From: Pochonia chlamydosporia 170
Taxonomy: Eukaryota; Ascomycota; Sordariomycetes; Hypocreales; Clavicipitaceae
Direction of reading: 5' to 3'
Length of the DNA stretch: 64,000 nucleotides
Assembly (NCBI RefSeq): GCF_001653235.2
Contig: NC_035792.1
Span: 1,922,001-1,986,000, forward strand
Shown here one piece after another: positions 37,401 to 50,400 of the stretch. A program made the translations under genes and the position numbers. A model generated the notes under the pieces. That model was given only the letters and a program-made list of their open reading frames with translations, made no database searches and was not told where the DNA came from. Numbering within the stretch: position 1 is the first letter of the stretch; each line of letters opens with the position of its first letter.

Positions 37401-39166
37401 GGGTGCTCAGCCAAAACTTCAAGTTTACAATGTGAGGCGTTTTTTATGGCACCAAAGTCGGCATCCTGGATTTTTAGCCAGCAAGGACCCATAATGTTCT
37501 TCCAAAGAACGAATTGCTCAAACAGGGTCGTGTTGGCTCCGAAAACGTGAGAGTATGTCTCTCCAGTGGTGGCCTCAACTTGGGGTTCTGGAAAGGAGCA
37601 TTAGCGTACAAGTAGACTAGACTAAGGCTTGCCGATACGAGGAGGTACTACTTACTGGTATAAGGGTATAAGAGCTTCATATACTGAGCCTCTTTGGGAA
37701 CACCGGGTAGTTCAAAGGCGTATTTGCGAGTGCAGGCTTTGATCTTATGCATGTCCACCTTCATCTTTGTCATGATCTCGTCAACTTCTTCATAAACGTC
37801 CATCATTTCAACAGTCACGTCAGTCTCCTCGCCGCCTCGGACCCGACTCTGTCGTGGTAGAAAGTACAGTTTCCTCAAGATGTTGTCAATTTTGAGGAAG
37901 CAGCTAACATAAACGTTGGTCTTCTTATTGAGAACTTTGCCGAAAAGGCAGAGGCTGCCATTGATTTCGGTGTAGTCTGTCCAGAAGAAGTTTAGGCTGC
38001 CGTCAGCTTCGATGGCGTCTTTGTGATCAATTTTTCCAATGCCTCGAGTCTCCGCGGGGCTATTTACAACATTGAGCTTGTCGGTCAGGTTGTTCCAGGA
38101 GGTAGAATCGACAGTGGCATCGGCAACCGGCTTTAAGGGTGATGAACTAGCTGGAGAGGGATAAGGCTCTTGTTTCAACAATTTCCTAGCTGGCCGGGAT
38201 CCAGTTATGTTCACGCTGGCGGAATTGACAGCTCCGGCATGTGCAACTTCCATCATATCCTCGTCTTCGTCGTCCAATGATTCAGGTTTGACATTGGCTC
38301 GTCTCTCCGCCTTCTTGGCGGCAGGCGATGACGGAGCCGGGTCACTCATGGGTCCATCTTGAGTTCCCAAGACGCCATCATCTGCTGCGCTGGGAATGAA
38401 TCCGTCGTCGGAATCAACATTGGCGGCAGGGGGTGATGGCAACCGCGAGTCTGCGCGTTTTTGTCTCTTTTGCAAGGGCTCGGCAACTGGCGAGAGCGCT
38501 CTGGATTTTCGGCGGTCTCCAGATCGTTCGAGTTTTGCTGACCGAGGAGCAGGTGCAGCAGGAATATTAGTGTCGACCTCTCCTAGGAGGTTGGCGAGGA
38601 AGTCCTCATCGGCTTTGGTCGAGACAACCTTCAGTTGATAGTTAGCCATCTCGATACCGTAGTAACCCGTGACTCAAACTGCGCAATGAACTCACCTTGG
38701 GCTTGGGCTGTGCTTTTCCAGCGCCTTTGGTGAAGTATTCGCTGATGTTGCGGTCATTAGCATCACGCTTGGCTTGGTTGTCGTCCTTGTTCTTTTTGGC
38801 TGCGGTGCGGCGACATTAGCGGAGTGCTCTGGGAGGCAAAGAGCGAAACGTGTGGGAAGAGGACAACATACCTGCTTTGCTGGGTCTTCCACGGGCGGGT
38901 TGATCGTCCATATCACTGTCTGAGTCGTAGCGGCGAACACGATCCCAGTCTTCCCGGCCATCATCAGCGTAACCCTCGCCATTGTCGTCGACTACAAAAT
39001 CGTCTTCGTCGAGGCGATCTCGAACGATTTTTTTGTAGCCAGCCTCGTCAACCTCATCGTAGAGGGCAGATGCGTCTTCAACTTGGTAGTTGTCGAAGGC
39101 CTTCTTCCCTGACTGGCGAAGGGCTCGAAGCTCGGCGAGCTTTGCCCGGACGTCAGCCTTGGGCAT
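34492..39166 (-). CDS. POL1: DNA polymerase alpha catalytic subunit
   Basis: Model: complement(join(34492..36228, 36299..37587, 37656..38628, 38696..38799, 38872..39166)), 1465 aa, the usual length. This is the polymerase of the nuclear primase complex. The N-terminus (MPKADVRAKLAELRALRQSG) is the conserved pol-alpha start, followed by an acidic linker and the ISEYFTKG segment. A family-B exonuclease-like domain lacks an obvious catalytic site, as expected for alpha (DPDVILGHQFEGVDYSVLL). Polymerase motifs: A DFNSLYPSII (863-872), B KLTANSMYG (945-953), C YGDTDS (995-1000). The C-terminal zinc modules are visible as CRKCK...CGGCG and CDDSQCGNRT...C. The acceptor at 36229 is used because the nearer ATCTGTTAG alternative (CAG 12 nt upstream) meets TGA. 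Introns are 67-72 nt with CTAAC/CTAAT-like sites. Confidence 0.97.
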
Positions 39167-40334
39167 GGCGGGCTGTGCGTGGGTGAATTGACGACAATAA
39201 CTTCTCTCATTCAATCGAAAGAAAGCATGCACATCTGATGCTTTGTGACGAGAGAATGCTCGTGTAATGGAGAATGGAGAATGGAGAATGGTGGTGGTGA
39301 AAACACCTAAGCAAACTTGAAGGTTGGACTGTGTGCTGTTAGCAAGGACGAGGTCTACCACTCAGAGGTACTTGATTTCTCAAGTCCAAGCTGCATGTCC
39401 GTCGCGTCTTGGACCGTGTCGCGACCACGCGACGCGCTGCACTTCAAAGTACCCCCGGTCTGTCTAAAGTGGTTGTGGACTGTGGGGCAAGACGGTCCGC
39501 ACAGTGTTGTCAAGGTCACTCACACACACACTCACTCACTCACTCGCTGAGCAGGCATAGGCAAGTATAGAGTATGGAGAACTACAGTTCGTATGCAATT
39601 ATCCGAGTTGCCCACTTTGTCGTCTCTTGGACGGTCATTCGGCAGGAGCTTGCTCTGCCAACACATGATGTTCCTCCCAAAGTACTTTAAGTACACACAT
39701 TGACTCCTTCACACTCTCACATGCAAGTTGATGGATAATAACACAATCACATAATCCTCTTGGCCACGCCAGCACATGTCATTAGAATTTCATGATCCAA
39801 TCCGTCACGATACCACATAGTCCCTCACATCCTTCCAACAAGCTATAACTTATAGCTGGTGCCCACAATCTCCATATATGGATCGAACGTCGGGCATCCG
39901 TACTTTGCCAGCTTATGTCTCGTGTATTGACCATTGGCCCTGACTCGCTGCCTCTTGCCTTTCATGATTTCGAATTGTTACATGTGGAAGCATGTCGACA
40001 ACATCTCCTTCCCTCATCGTCGTCATGTGAAAGTCTCATTTCAACCAGACGCCTGGTCAACCGCTCACAAGACTGGTTTCTGTAGCATTCACATCTCGTT
40101 GCTATGCATTTGCATCTCTAATGTATCTGCATCCTCTGCCACTTGACCCTTAGTATCTTCGTTGAAAACACGCTTCATTCTAATCTTTGATCCTTATCGC
40201 AAATTTGCAACAGACAGCCACATACTATTGACTCCTGCTGGGCTGGCTTGGCTTGGCTTGGCTCTAAACCTCGGTATCTATCCATCCGCAAATATTGGCT
40301 TTTCATTTTGCCCGGGCTAGACCACTATTGCATC
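39167..40334. other. Divergent promoter region of POL1 and the serine-rich gene
   Basis: A CTCA/CACA microsatellite lies at 39516-39548 and a GGAGAAT triplet repeat at about 39266-39289 (three AATGGAG units) in the POL1 leader. A GGCTTGGCTTGG short repeat lies at about 40244-40262. No gene is seen. Confidence 0.5.
39516..39548. repeat. CTCA/CACA microsatellite upstream of POL1
   Basis: TCACTCACACACACACTCAC-type run, about 350 bp upstream of the POL1 start codon. Confidence 0.85.
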
Positions 40335-42070
40335 ATGTTGTTCTCGAAACAGAGTTCATCCCCAAAGGTTGCCGATGGGAATCGGGTTGTCAGCTAGAAG
40401 CTGTGGAACAATAAATCCCACCAGCCATCAAGTAATGGCAATAAAGACCAAATCAAACCTGCCAAGGTCACCAATCGTCGATGGTTTTCCACTTTTCGCC
40501 CCAAACCACAACCATACAAGGAAAAATCCACGTCCAATTCTAGTCATGGTGCCTCAGATAGTCAAACTGAAGGCGAATCCACGGAGAAGCCAGGTATGCT
40601 CACTCCAACTTGCATTCTCTGCTCGCTGCTGACTCCATGATTCTTCCTGTTGCAGGCCGGTCTGTGAATGTGAATCACCGAAGAAGCCTCAGCAACGTCT
40701 TCAAGACAGTCAGAGCAAGATACTCCCGCGACAAGCTGGAAAAGAATGAACTGGACACCAGCGACCCGGAGGTGACGGAAGTTGCAGAGCCCACCTCGTC
40801 AAGTAGTGAAGACTCTACCTCTGTCAAGTTGGAAAGGAGGCAATTCTCCCCCCCTCCTCAATTGGATGTTCTATCTGATTTTTCTTCCCATGAATCTACG
40901 GCAGAGCCTTCTACTTTTCGGGCTGGTCTGGAAAAGGCTGTGGCTGACATTAACAACAAGTACGGAACGCCAGCAAGTACCTGCTTGGCAGAGGGTTTGA
41001 CAGATGCCGGTGTTAGCAGACTCATGAATGCCAATTCACTGCCGTTTCATACAAGAGGTATCTTTCGTCCTCGGTATCAACTGCCCATGTTCGTACATGC
41101 TCCAGCGAGGACTGCTCAATCTACGGCCGGGGAATTACAGCAGCTCTCACCGACAGCATCAGCTGAGTCTGTTTCACTAGATACCAAAGACAACAAAGAA
41201 GGAGGCTGCCAACTGCCAACTCTTATGCTGGACAAAGTACTAGGCCCAAGCTTCGACCTTGGAGAATTTATGGCTCCAGAGAATGCAACTGAACAGACAT
41301 CTGAACTGAGTGAATCAGGAGGGCACATCGCAACCGAGTCCATGGAAGTGGCATCATCCAAGAACTCCACACGAACTGTCGTTCGCGAAGTTGACGTGAA
41401 CAGTAATGTGGATGTTGGGCCAGACTTAGATGCCGAGGAACACGAATCGGAAAACGCCGTCCCACCTGTCACATCTAACCAAGTACCGTCGCCTCTGATC
41501 AGAATTACGACTAGTACTGAAAATATTAGTCTTCGATCAGCTGAATCGGTGCACTGCCATCAAAGAAACCGTTCCAATAGCGATCAACCACCACGAAGCC
41601 CCTCCGGGTCAAACATTGGAAGTTTTGATCGTGAAAGTCTAATATCGGAGATTTCCAGCAGCGATGTTAGACGTCTACGTTCTAAAAGCTCTCCTACTAA
41701 TTCGGAGAGCTATTCTGAAATTATGGTGAAACACCGTCAGCTTTCTGGGAGTAGTCGAGTCTCCAACTCAGCCGAAGACAATGTACCCTCAGTGTCCGAG
41801 CTTGTCAGCAAGTTTCGGCAGATGGGTTCCGTGCCAGGAACCTTTCCTGCCAACTCGCTTTCAGATACCTCCGTTGCTCATCCAGCTTTGAGGAAAATAT
41901 CACGAGGCAAACAGTTTGAGACATTTCGCAGTCGGTTTTCAAACGACTCCGAAGGAGGCTCCAGTGTACTCTCCAATCTCGGGGAAGCGCCAGACGACTT
42001 GCAGATAGTTGTCCCAGAACCTGGAACGCGAGACCCAAACTTTCTCTCGTCTGAGAATTTTGAGGCCTAG
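40335..42070 (+). CDS. Serine-rich protein of unknown function with an in-frame TAG near the start
   Basis: Best frame: join(40335..40593, 40656..42070), 557 codons before the terminal stop if codon 21 is counted. ATG 40335 gives MLFSKQSSSPKVADGNRVVS, then TAG (40395-40397), then the same frame continues with KLWNNKSHQPSSNG and a basic, aromatic patch (RRWFSTFRPKPQPYKEK). The intron 40594-40655 (GTATGC...TTGCAG) joins it in frame to GRSVNVNHRRSLSNVFK. The rest is Ser/Glu/Pro-rich and probably disordered, with a short conserved-looking segment near LPFHTRGIFRPRYQLP. A gene finder would probably start at the ATG 40637 inside that intron (477 aa, intron retained), which is also open. I do not recognise the family. 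The TAG differs from CAG (Gln) by one C-to-T change. Confidence 0.65.
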
Positions 42071-42420
42071 AGAGGAGGGGTTGTAACAGAACAGCATCAT
42101 TATCAGACGAGAATAACCTCGAGTATTCGTGGCGCAGGATAAGCATAGAGACTCTCAACCATGCGTCAACCCTGCTACGTAGCAGGTCTAATTTTTGGAC
42201 GACCAATAATGATGAAGAGTAGTATTTTAGTACATTTAACTTTCAAATCAATCCAAAACCCGGTCAACTCCAAACCTACTCGTCTTTGTGCAGAGATTGA
42301 TGAATATTCAAATGTCGCCAACAACTAGTGTACAAGATTCGCTAGAGTCTCTGATGGATTGTTTAAACAAAGATAGGATATTTCTTATCCTCTCAAATTT
42401 ATGCTTAACCATTCTAAAAA
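42071..42420. other. 3' flanks between convergent genes
   Basis: A 350-bp AT-rich spacer between the serine-rich gene and the PPR gene; no gene is visible. Confidence 0.6.
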
Positions 42421-44444
42421 TCAACGCCGGTCTCGTCGCAATGAAACTGGTTCCCAAGACCTTGTTGTGTCCCAAACAAAGTCACCCCCCTGTCGACGAG
42501 CACCCTCGTGAGCGCCATCCGGGGCCTCATCCTCCACTACCTGCTCGGCATCTGTCGTCCGGCGCAACTTTGGTTCCGTCTGCTCACGGGTAGAGTAAAA
42601 GGCTTGAATTTCCCGGTTTATCTTGGCTCCTACAGGTCGCAATTCTCGCAGGTCCTTCTCCGGAAGCATGCCCTCGTTGACGACCTTGTTAAATGCGGAG
42701 AACATGAGTCGAGCAAGGGCAATCACTTCTCGTTTATCGTTGTACAAGATGCCTTCATCTTTTTTGTTGGTTGGGGAGGGCGTAGCTTTGAAGTAGTGGT
42801 AGTGGACTTTCTTGTAGGGGTCCCAGAGACGAGCCAGGGCAGTGGTGATTTGGATGCCGTATTCGCGCTTCGCACCTTGTTCGTCGCCCTTTTGGGCCTT
42901 GGTCCGGAGACGGTAGTGGCTGACGAGGGCGACGCGCAAGTAGAGGCGGAGCGTGTAAATGTCAGGAACGTCAAGACGGTCCATCATGGAGTTGAGAATT
43001 GCTGTGGAATTCTCAATGGCGTTTTCGTTGATGTTGTCGCGTACGCAGGTCTCCATTGCGATTTGGTAGGGCTTGGCGTCGAGGAACTCATCGGGGAGGA
43101 TGGTGATGATGGATGCTGCGTGGGCGCTGGCTTTGGCTACCTTGAGCATGCCGAACATGCGGAGCCAGTTGTCGTTGTCGGGGACGATGCCGTAATGGCG
43201 GACCATGAGGTTCCAGTATTTGATGCCCACTGTTGTGAGATTGGAGGATGCGAGGGTTTTGAGGAGAAGGGCAAGGGTGTTGCGGCTGGGGATGGCGTAC
43301 ACGGCCTTTGATGAAGTGACTGCCTTGGAAGCGCCTTTGACGGCAATATTTTGCATGTCCGGATCCTGGAAGGGGTCTGAACCAAGTGTCTTGGTCAAGT
43401 TGGGCACGTTCATGGTCTGTTGTAGGAGGTCTAGAACGTCTCGTTTGTCCTCCCGCTTGGGGGCAAGTAAGAGCACGCGGCCCATGGAGCATACTAGTTC
43501 TTCGTCAATGACGATTCTACCCTGCTTCCACTTGTCCATGACTTCCATCCACAGGCTCTTTGCTTGGTCGACAACCTTTTGCAGGTTTGCAGATTGCTGC
43601 TCATAGGGAAGCTCCTTGATGTCCTTCATGGCGCTGTGCCGCAGGGCATTTAAGATGGTGGTGTATGTATATGCCGTGGGCGCTCGCGTCGAGTCATTGG
43701 CGGTATTGGCAATCAGAAACATTGAATCCAGATCTCCGGCCTTGGCGCAAACATTTAGGACGGCATTGAGGTGTGTCGAGTTTGGCTGGATGCGTTTATC
43801 AGCCATGAGCATGTTGTAGTGTTTTACGGCTTCGGCGACTGCAGCCTTGGGGTGTTGTGACTTGGCGCAACCTCTGAAGATGATGGTAAAGGTTTGGACA
43901 TTTGGTAATTGGCCACGTTTCTTCATCTATATGAGGGTTATCACCATGTTAGTGACTGCGGTGGAGGAGGTGGAATTGGATCTGGCGAGCTTACATCATT
44001 GAATAGCTTGATTGCATATTTCAGCTTCTGCTTCTCCAGCTGGTAGTTGATAAGATGGTTCCAAGAGACGACTACTTGGCGATCTTTGCTTGCTTGTTGT
44101 GTAAGGAGTAGAGCTTCGTCGAAACGATCCTTTGCGAGCGTCTGGTCGACATGTTGCGCAATCTTCCACTGGTCGTCCATGTGGCTCAGGTGCTTATTCA
44201 CAGCACGCTGTAGCTTCTCCCGCTGTTTCTTCTCAGCGACAGACTGGTCTTCATTCGGTACTTGTAAAGTCTTCGGGGCATCGACGGGTGAGGCCGTGGC
44301 AGGTGACGCAGTCGCATACGATCTGTTGTGTTGGCGTAGTTGAGCCGCTGCTCTGAGAGCTGAAGCTTCCGCAGCGCGGCCATGAGCAGCCACTTGGATG
44401 GTCCTGAGCAGACAGGCCCGACAGGAAAGGAAGCTTCCTGCCAT
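42421..44444 (-). CDS. Mitochondrial pentatricopeptide-repeat (PPR) protein
   Basis: Model: complement(join(42421..43926, 43995..44444)), 651 aa. The N-terminus is a mitochondrial presequence: basic and Ser/Ala/Arg-rich with almost no acids for the first 45 residues (RACLLRTIQVAAHGRAAEAS, then HNRSYATAS). PPR helices appear around 105-150 (FDEALLLTQQASKDRQVVVSW region), 157-190 (NVQTFTIIFRGCAKSQ), 195-230 (NSTHLNAVLNVCAKAGDLDS) and 235-255 (TAYTYTTILNALRH), with further degenerate repeats beyond. The C-terminus ends with DFVWDTTRSWEPV. Such proteins bind organellar RNA for processing, stability or translation; the specific target cannot be told. Its start is 429 bp from the divergent RRM-like gene. 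Confidence 0.92.
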
Positions 44445-44873
44445 TGTGGACGAGCCTGTTGAAATCCAAGCGTCGAGAAACTGGTTGAGGTCTGAGGATG
44501 TGCTGTCTTCAGGAGCATCAAATGCAGCTGAGCTTCATGTGGAAAAATGTCAATGTCAGTCAGGGTCTCCATACTTTTTCTGTCTCTTATCTTATCAGCT
44601 ACTTTACCTTTGTACCTGTGCAGCCAGCAACTCGCGCCAAAGTGACAGCGCATGGGCGGCCCCATTGATTGGCTGTCGCGTCTCATTCTCACATCCAGCG
44701 CAAAGCAGCACCAGTTGACCCTTGAAAGACCATTTGATCCGCCACCATTCTTCTGAGCCTCATTCCTCAGCGTCAGCCAAACCAAACCCTTCCAGCATTG
44801 CAATACATTGTTATTTCTCCTTCTCTATACTAAAGCAGTTTTCATTGCGGGACGTCTTTGCGCATTAGACACA
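44445..44873. other. Short divergent promoter (PPR and RRM-like genes)
   Basis: A 429-bp spacer between two starts pointing away from each other, probably a shared bidirectional promoter. The CAGTTGACC/GGTCAACTG-like text near 44710 is the only motif noticed. Confidence 0.55.
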
Positions 44874-46078
44874 ATGGCGCCGAATGCCCCCGATTTTCAA
44901 AAGCTCATCACCGATGGTACACCTCTGCCTCGCATGGCCACAGACTCACATCTGGCCCCTTGCTAACATCGGCAACACAGCACGGGAGCGGAAGAAGAAT
45001 TCAGCTCTAGCCGACAGAATCTTCAGTCGAGATAGACGACAGAGTGCGCCATCGAAACTCAAGCCCACGCCTGGCGGCTCCCTGGCGAGTCGTGTGGGAG
45101 TGAAAAAGGTAGGCATACATCTCGATATCACAACCACCACCAATTCGGACTCCTGTTAACGAATATACGTTTGATATAGCAACGCGCCCCTGCCGCAGCT
45201 GCCGCCGCCGCAGTCAACACCCGCAGAGCCAGCCTACCCGCCGGCAACGTCAACGGCGAATGGACACACGATCTTCATGACTCCGTCAACGGCAAATCTG
45301 CCAAAGGCGGCTCCCTCAGCTCCCGCATCACCCTCCCCGGCGCGAAGACCAACAATGCCACCACCACCAAAAGAGCGGCAAATCGCAAGGCAAAGCTTGC
45401 CGCTGCGGTCGACAAGATGGACACCGACCAAGTCAACGTAGTCACTCCAACGACTCAAACCCGAAGCGGAATGGGGCTCACCATCCGTGGTCTCGCCGGT
45501 CCTTTCGCTCTCCTGGGTCAGAATTTCGCCCCTGGAACAACTGCGGCGGATATCGAAAGCGCCATGACGCCCATTGGCGGCGAAATGGTCAGCTGCAAGA
45601 TTGTCAAGACGAAGCCTTTCCTCATTGCCGAAATGGTGTTTGTTTCGCGGGAAGGCGGAGAACGGGTCATTGACACGTTTAACAATAAGACTGTAAGTAT
45701 TTACAACATTTACACTCTACACTCAGCACTTCCATCATTTATATGTTTTTTACCTCTTATCAAAAAAAAAAAAATCAGCCAGCCTAACAGTGGATTGCCC
45801 AGGCCGACGGACGAGTCCTCAAAATCTACCCCAAGGTAGGCGGCTACCAAGCCTCCGCCTCAGACCGGAGCAACGAACCACCAGCAAACGCCCCCAGCGG
45901 TCCAAAATCCTCAAAGGCATCAACACGAGACCAAGTGGTCGATGGATCCATGGGATTCCCCGACCTAATGGACGCAGATGGAAAGACCAACTCTTCGGGG
46001 AACAACCGACTCTATAGCGACAAGATGGTTGGAGGGAACAAGAGAGGTCGTGGATTTCAAAGGGGCAAAGGCAGGTGA
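44874..46078 (+). CDS. Small RRM-like RNA-binding protein
   Basis: Model: join(44874..44916, 44981..45108, 45180..45692, 45803..46078), 319 aa. The N-terminus (MAPNAPDFQKLITDARERKK) is charged and helical, then a Ser/Arg/Pro-rich basic stretch, a poly-Ala run (PAAAAAAAV), a Gly/Ser linker and a Lys/Arg helix. A central domain of RRM type starts at GLTIRGLAGPFALLGQNFAP; the helix DIESAMTPIGGEMVSCKIV, the strand IAEMVFVSREGGERVI and NNKTADGRVLKIYP fit a divergent RRM. The tail is Gly/Arg-rich (GGNKRGRGFQRGKGR), common in mRNA-export adaptors of the ALYREF/Yra type. The resemblance to Yra-like proteins is inference. The third intron (110 nt) contains an A13 tract upstream of its acceptor. Confidence 0.88.
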
Positions 46079-47475
46079 TTAATTACACTCACGCATGCTT
46101 GATAAACCCATTTTGCTACGTTTAGTAGCTATTTTTCATCACATGTAAAGACTTAGGCGTGTGGGCGGCTCAATCTGGAGTACGGGCGTTTTGGAACTGG
46201 CTTGACACGATATGATGCGAGGTTGTGACTACTCCTGGTACTGTTGTGTATTAGCAACAAAAAGAAAAATCATCATCACATAGGGAGTCTGTACACTACA
46301 TTTTATTCCAACATCTCTCATAGCAGTAGCATAGGGGGGTAAGCCGATACCTTTCACACACGAGACACAGCCAAGTGACAGACAACTTTTGTAGAAATAT
46401 TTCGTCTTCGCCTGTTCAGGTAAACTATATGCTTGTCTTTCCCAACCATCCGCCGTCATCCCATCATACAAGAACGCAATTCGCACCGCCGCCGCCATCC
46501 ATCCGTCCTGTTAAACTAAAACATGAAGAAGATAAGGCGAGAAAAAACGGGTTGGGGGAAAAGTAGGATTCGCAAACATAAACCAACCCAAGCCATCCGC
46601 AGCATTCTTTTGCTATGCAAACGTCCCCTTATTTTTGAACCGCCCATCTCATCGTCGTACACGCGGGAGAAAGGTTAGAAAAGGAAAAAGGGGTGAAGAA
46701 CCGAACGAGAGACACAACAGAGGCAGAGGGAAAACACAATTCGTATCTACAAGTAACCCTCGTTTCTTTTTCTCTGGCTGCATTCATCCTCCCACCCTCA
46801 TGCTACTGTGTGCAAGACAAAGAAGAAAAAAGTCACCCGTCCACCATAAACCGCCCGTTCGTATGCCACCGCGTCTATCTCAATCTTATGCCATGTGGGC
46901 AAGCATTCGGTTAAGCCTCAGCTCTTTCCCGCATCAAAGAACCAAAAATGTAAACAGAAACGATGTAAAAGGGGATAGTAGGCATGATTATTGTAGTCCA
47001 CATCCCGCCAGCATGAAAGGACGTGAAGCAGCCAGCCTGTAGAGATACATAGCATCTATTGGGCCTCGGATTGGCTCAGGTCAAGTTTGCCTGCTAGGCC
47101 ACACGCTTTTAGAGAACATCATTCCAGATGCTAAACCGCCTTGTTCCCCGGCAGTCCCGGATATTTGGCCTGCGCATTGTGCATACAACTTCATCGCAAA
47201 TCTTGGTCCCCGAGCAGTGTCCCGCCTGTGGTATTATATTGCTGTTGCCGCTAAGCCATACCAATAGCAAAGGCATCGCGCTTGTCTTGACTTCGGTACA
47301 TATCCAGACGTCCACGACAAAACGATAGCAAAGCATTTTGTGCGCACTGCAATTGCTCCGAATGACGGTGTACGACTAAACGGCAAGTTGTGGGATAAAC
47401 ACGCTGCCACAGTCCTCTGACCGTCCTTGCTGCTGCTTCTTTGCTGGATGCCAATGATTGGTCTTGGTAGGACTT
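46079..47475. other. 3' flanks between convergent RRM-like and Yak1 genes
   Basis: A 1.4-kb stretch without coding-like frames. The segment 46430-46900 is purine-rich on the + strand in places (AGAAAAGGAAAAAGGGG around 46677). Probable long 3' UTRs. Confidence 0.5.
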
Positions 47476-50400
47476 TCAATGCCAGGGGTTTTGATTTCCC
47501 ATGAATCCTTCTTCAAGGGTGCGTTCCTCGAGATTGCGAATAAAATCGCGATTTCCCCTGCCGCCTTGTTGGGCCCTGCTTCCACGTCGGCCGGCACGTC
47601 CAGGAGTGTTGTCCACGCCAACCATACCTTCACCGGGAGGCGGGTAGTAGGCCGGGCTGGGTTGAAGGCGGATGGGTTGGCTTGGGTCGAGATGACTTGC
47701 TACCCGTTGAATAGCAGCTGGGATACCACTTTGTTGTTGTTCCATGGTCGATGCCCTCTGTCTGTTCGTTCTCATACCTCCTTGCTGATACATGTTTGGC
47801 TGAGGAACATTGCCGTACTGGGCGGCAGGCATCGGTTGGGGTGGTTGGCTCATGACCATAGGACCATACTGGCCCGCCTGGGGTCCGTACGGTGGCGCCA
47901 TATTGCCATGGCTCCCGGCAGGTGAATAGACGGCGTTGCTGCCATACATGGGAGGCTGAACATGCCCTGGCTGTGGAGGGTACTGGCCCGCAGCAGCCAT
48001 GTTCGCATACGCTCCCTGTGCGGCCGAATGCGCAGCAGAATTGGCTTGAGCTTGTGCCGCCTGAGCACGCTGCTTGCTCAGGGCCTCTGCCTGCTGCTGC
48101 TGTTGTGTTCCTGGTGCCGGCGATCGATTCAAAGAACTTGCTTTGAGATTCATGGGGGGAACAAAAGGGCCCGTGAACTTTTGCTGCGTAATGAATGGAT
48201 GCAGCTTGGCTTGTTGGGGGGACCATCTCTCCAGGGGATTGATGGTTAACAAGCCTCGCACAAAATCGATGAAGGCTATTCGGTTGTTCATTTCTGCGGA
48301 GAGAGGTTATGGTCAGATTGATTTCAAATCCAATAGTTGAATGACAGAATATACAAACCTCGATCGATTTCGCTTTGCTTCATGTTCTTGCGCGGCATGG
48401 GGTATGATTTGATGATATCGGGCAAGGTGCTTTGTTGGAAGTACTTCTTGCTAGGCTGTTCCTTCGTGTTGTGCTCCCGAGCGTACTGTTCCATGCTCTT
48501 CAAGTGATATGTCCGTCTACCGAATTCGTCTTGGCGCTTCTCAAAGAACTCGCCGGCCTGTTTGCCCATCTCAATCATCCAGTTCTGAGGATTGCCAAGC
48601 ATCTCGACGATCCGTGAGACTTGGTTATACTCTGATGATCCCGGGAATAGCGGCAGACCAAGGAAGAGTTCAACTACAATACAACCCAAGGACCACATAT
48701 CGATAGCCGACGAGTATGGCAGGCCAAGGAGCACCTCTGGTGAGCGGTAGAATCTGGATTGGATGTATGTATACACTGTTTGTCGCTCGTCGCAAGCGGA
48801 TCCGAAATCGATAATCTTGATAATGGGGCTCTCCAAGTTTTTGAGCAGAATATTTTCTGGCTTGAGATCGCAATGAATCAGGCGAGCTTTGTTCAACAAG
48901 GCGAGGCCATTGAGTAGTTGTTGTGCAAATACTCGAACAAGAGTGGTACTGAGTCCACGGAATTGGTTCTGCTTGATAAGCTCGTACAAGTTAACACTCA
49001 ATAATTCGAATACTAGACAAAGATGTTGCCGGTGAATAAATGTGTCCTTCAGTCGCAAGAGATGATGGTCATCATTCTTGTCGAGTTTCGTGTTCAGCTA
49101 TACGGGACGTGTTAGTAATAGAGGCGGTCACTTATAGAACATCGCACCAGCTCAAATGCAGGCGAGGCTTAGAACTGACCAAATCGAGCACCGAAACTTC
49201 CATCATACTCTGGTTAAAATAAGCTGTACGGTTTTTTATGACCTTGACGGCGACAACTTCTTGCGTCTTCAAATTTTGACACTTGACGACCTGACCGAAA
49301 GTGCCTTGACCAAGCACATCTAAGATAAGGTAACGATTCCTATCGTATAGAGTTAGCAATTTGGCCCGAGTAGGTGTGAATTCTGGGAAGGACGATGGAC
49401 TGCCGCCTCGATCGATTGCACATCCGCTAGGGAAATATCTCACTTGTGACCTGCTTCCTCCGAGCCCAAGATGTCGTTCACGTAGAGAATATAGTCACTA
49501 TCCTCGTTGTCATAGCCATCATTCTTGACTCCTTTGCTGGGTTTAGTCAGGACTCGACGAGGGTTCCTCGAGGTCTCGTATTTGAAGCTAGGGTTGCATA
49601 TGCGGTATGTAGCCGGCAAGTGAGATGTAAGAGCTTGGAGAGGCTGCAATGCATGATTAGCAAGGTCACAGATGCTTCCCCCCCATCATTGCCAATCCCA
49701 ATGCCTGCACTGCAGCGCGAGGGACTCAGAGTAACTTACACTGATGAAACCTCCCTCTGGATTAGCTCGTCTGAAAGCTGGTTGACGGTTGTTCTTCGGT
49801 CGCAGCTCAGTCAGAGCTCGCACCTTGCGGAACTCGGGCACAGGCTTCTGCGCCGGTTGGCTCGGTCGTGCGGGGGACTTGGGGCCATTAGAATAGGCCG
49901 CGTCGAGGTTTGCCACAGCAGAGGAAGGGTAGCCATCTTGCGATGAGGCAAAAGGAGTGATTGGAGGCAGTTGTTGACCGCCTTGGCGTCCGGCGTAGTA
50001 GGGACTCTGAGGATATTCAGGCTGGGCGCTCGGTGACTGTCCTTGCGGGGGCGGGTTCGCAAATTGACTCGTTTTAGGTGCGTAGGGCGAGGTGGGAGAC
50101 AGCGTGTCCATGGGAGAGTATCTCTGGGCGGCAGACGACGGTTGTTGCTCATGGGGCGACTGGAGGTTGGAGGAGCGACCACTAGAGGGATGTGACTGGT
50201 GATGAGGCCTCATAGGATACTTGATGCCGGCGTGGGCATCGTGGGCATCATGCATTGCGACGTCTCCGTTGCCGTCGCGAGGAGAAGGACCAGCTGCCAT
50301 GGGGGATGAGGTGGCTGGATTTGGTCCGGCGAGGTTCATGGGATGGCCAGAGGGGTGGATGTGAGGAAGACCAGCAGCGCGGTGATATTGCCCGTGATCG

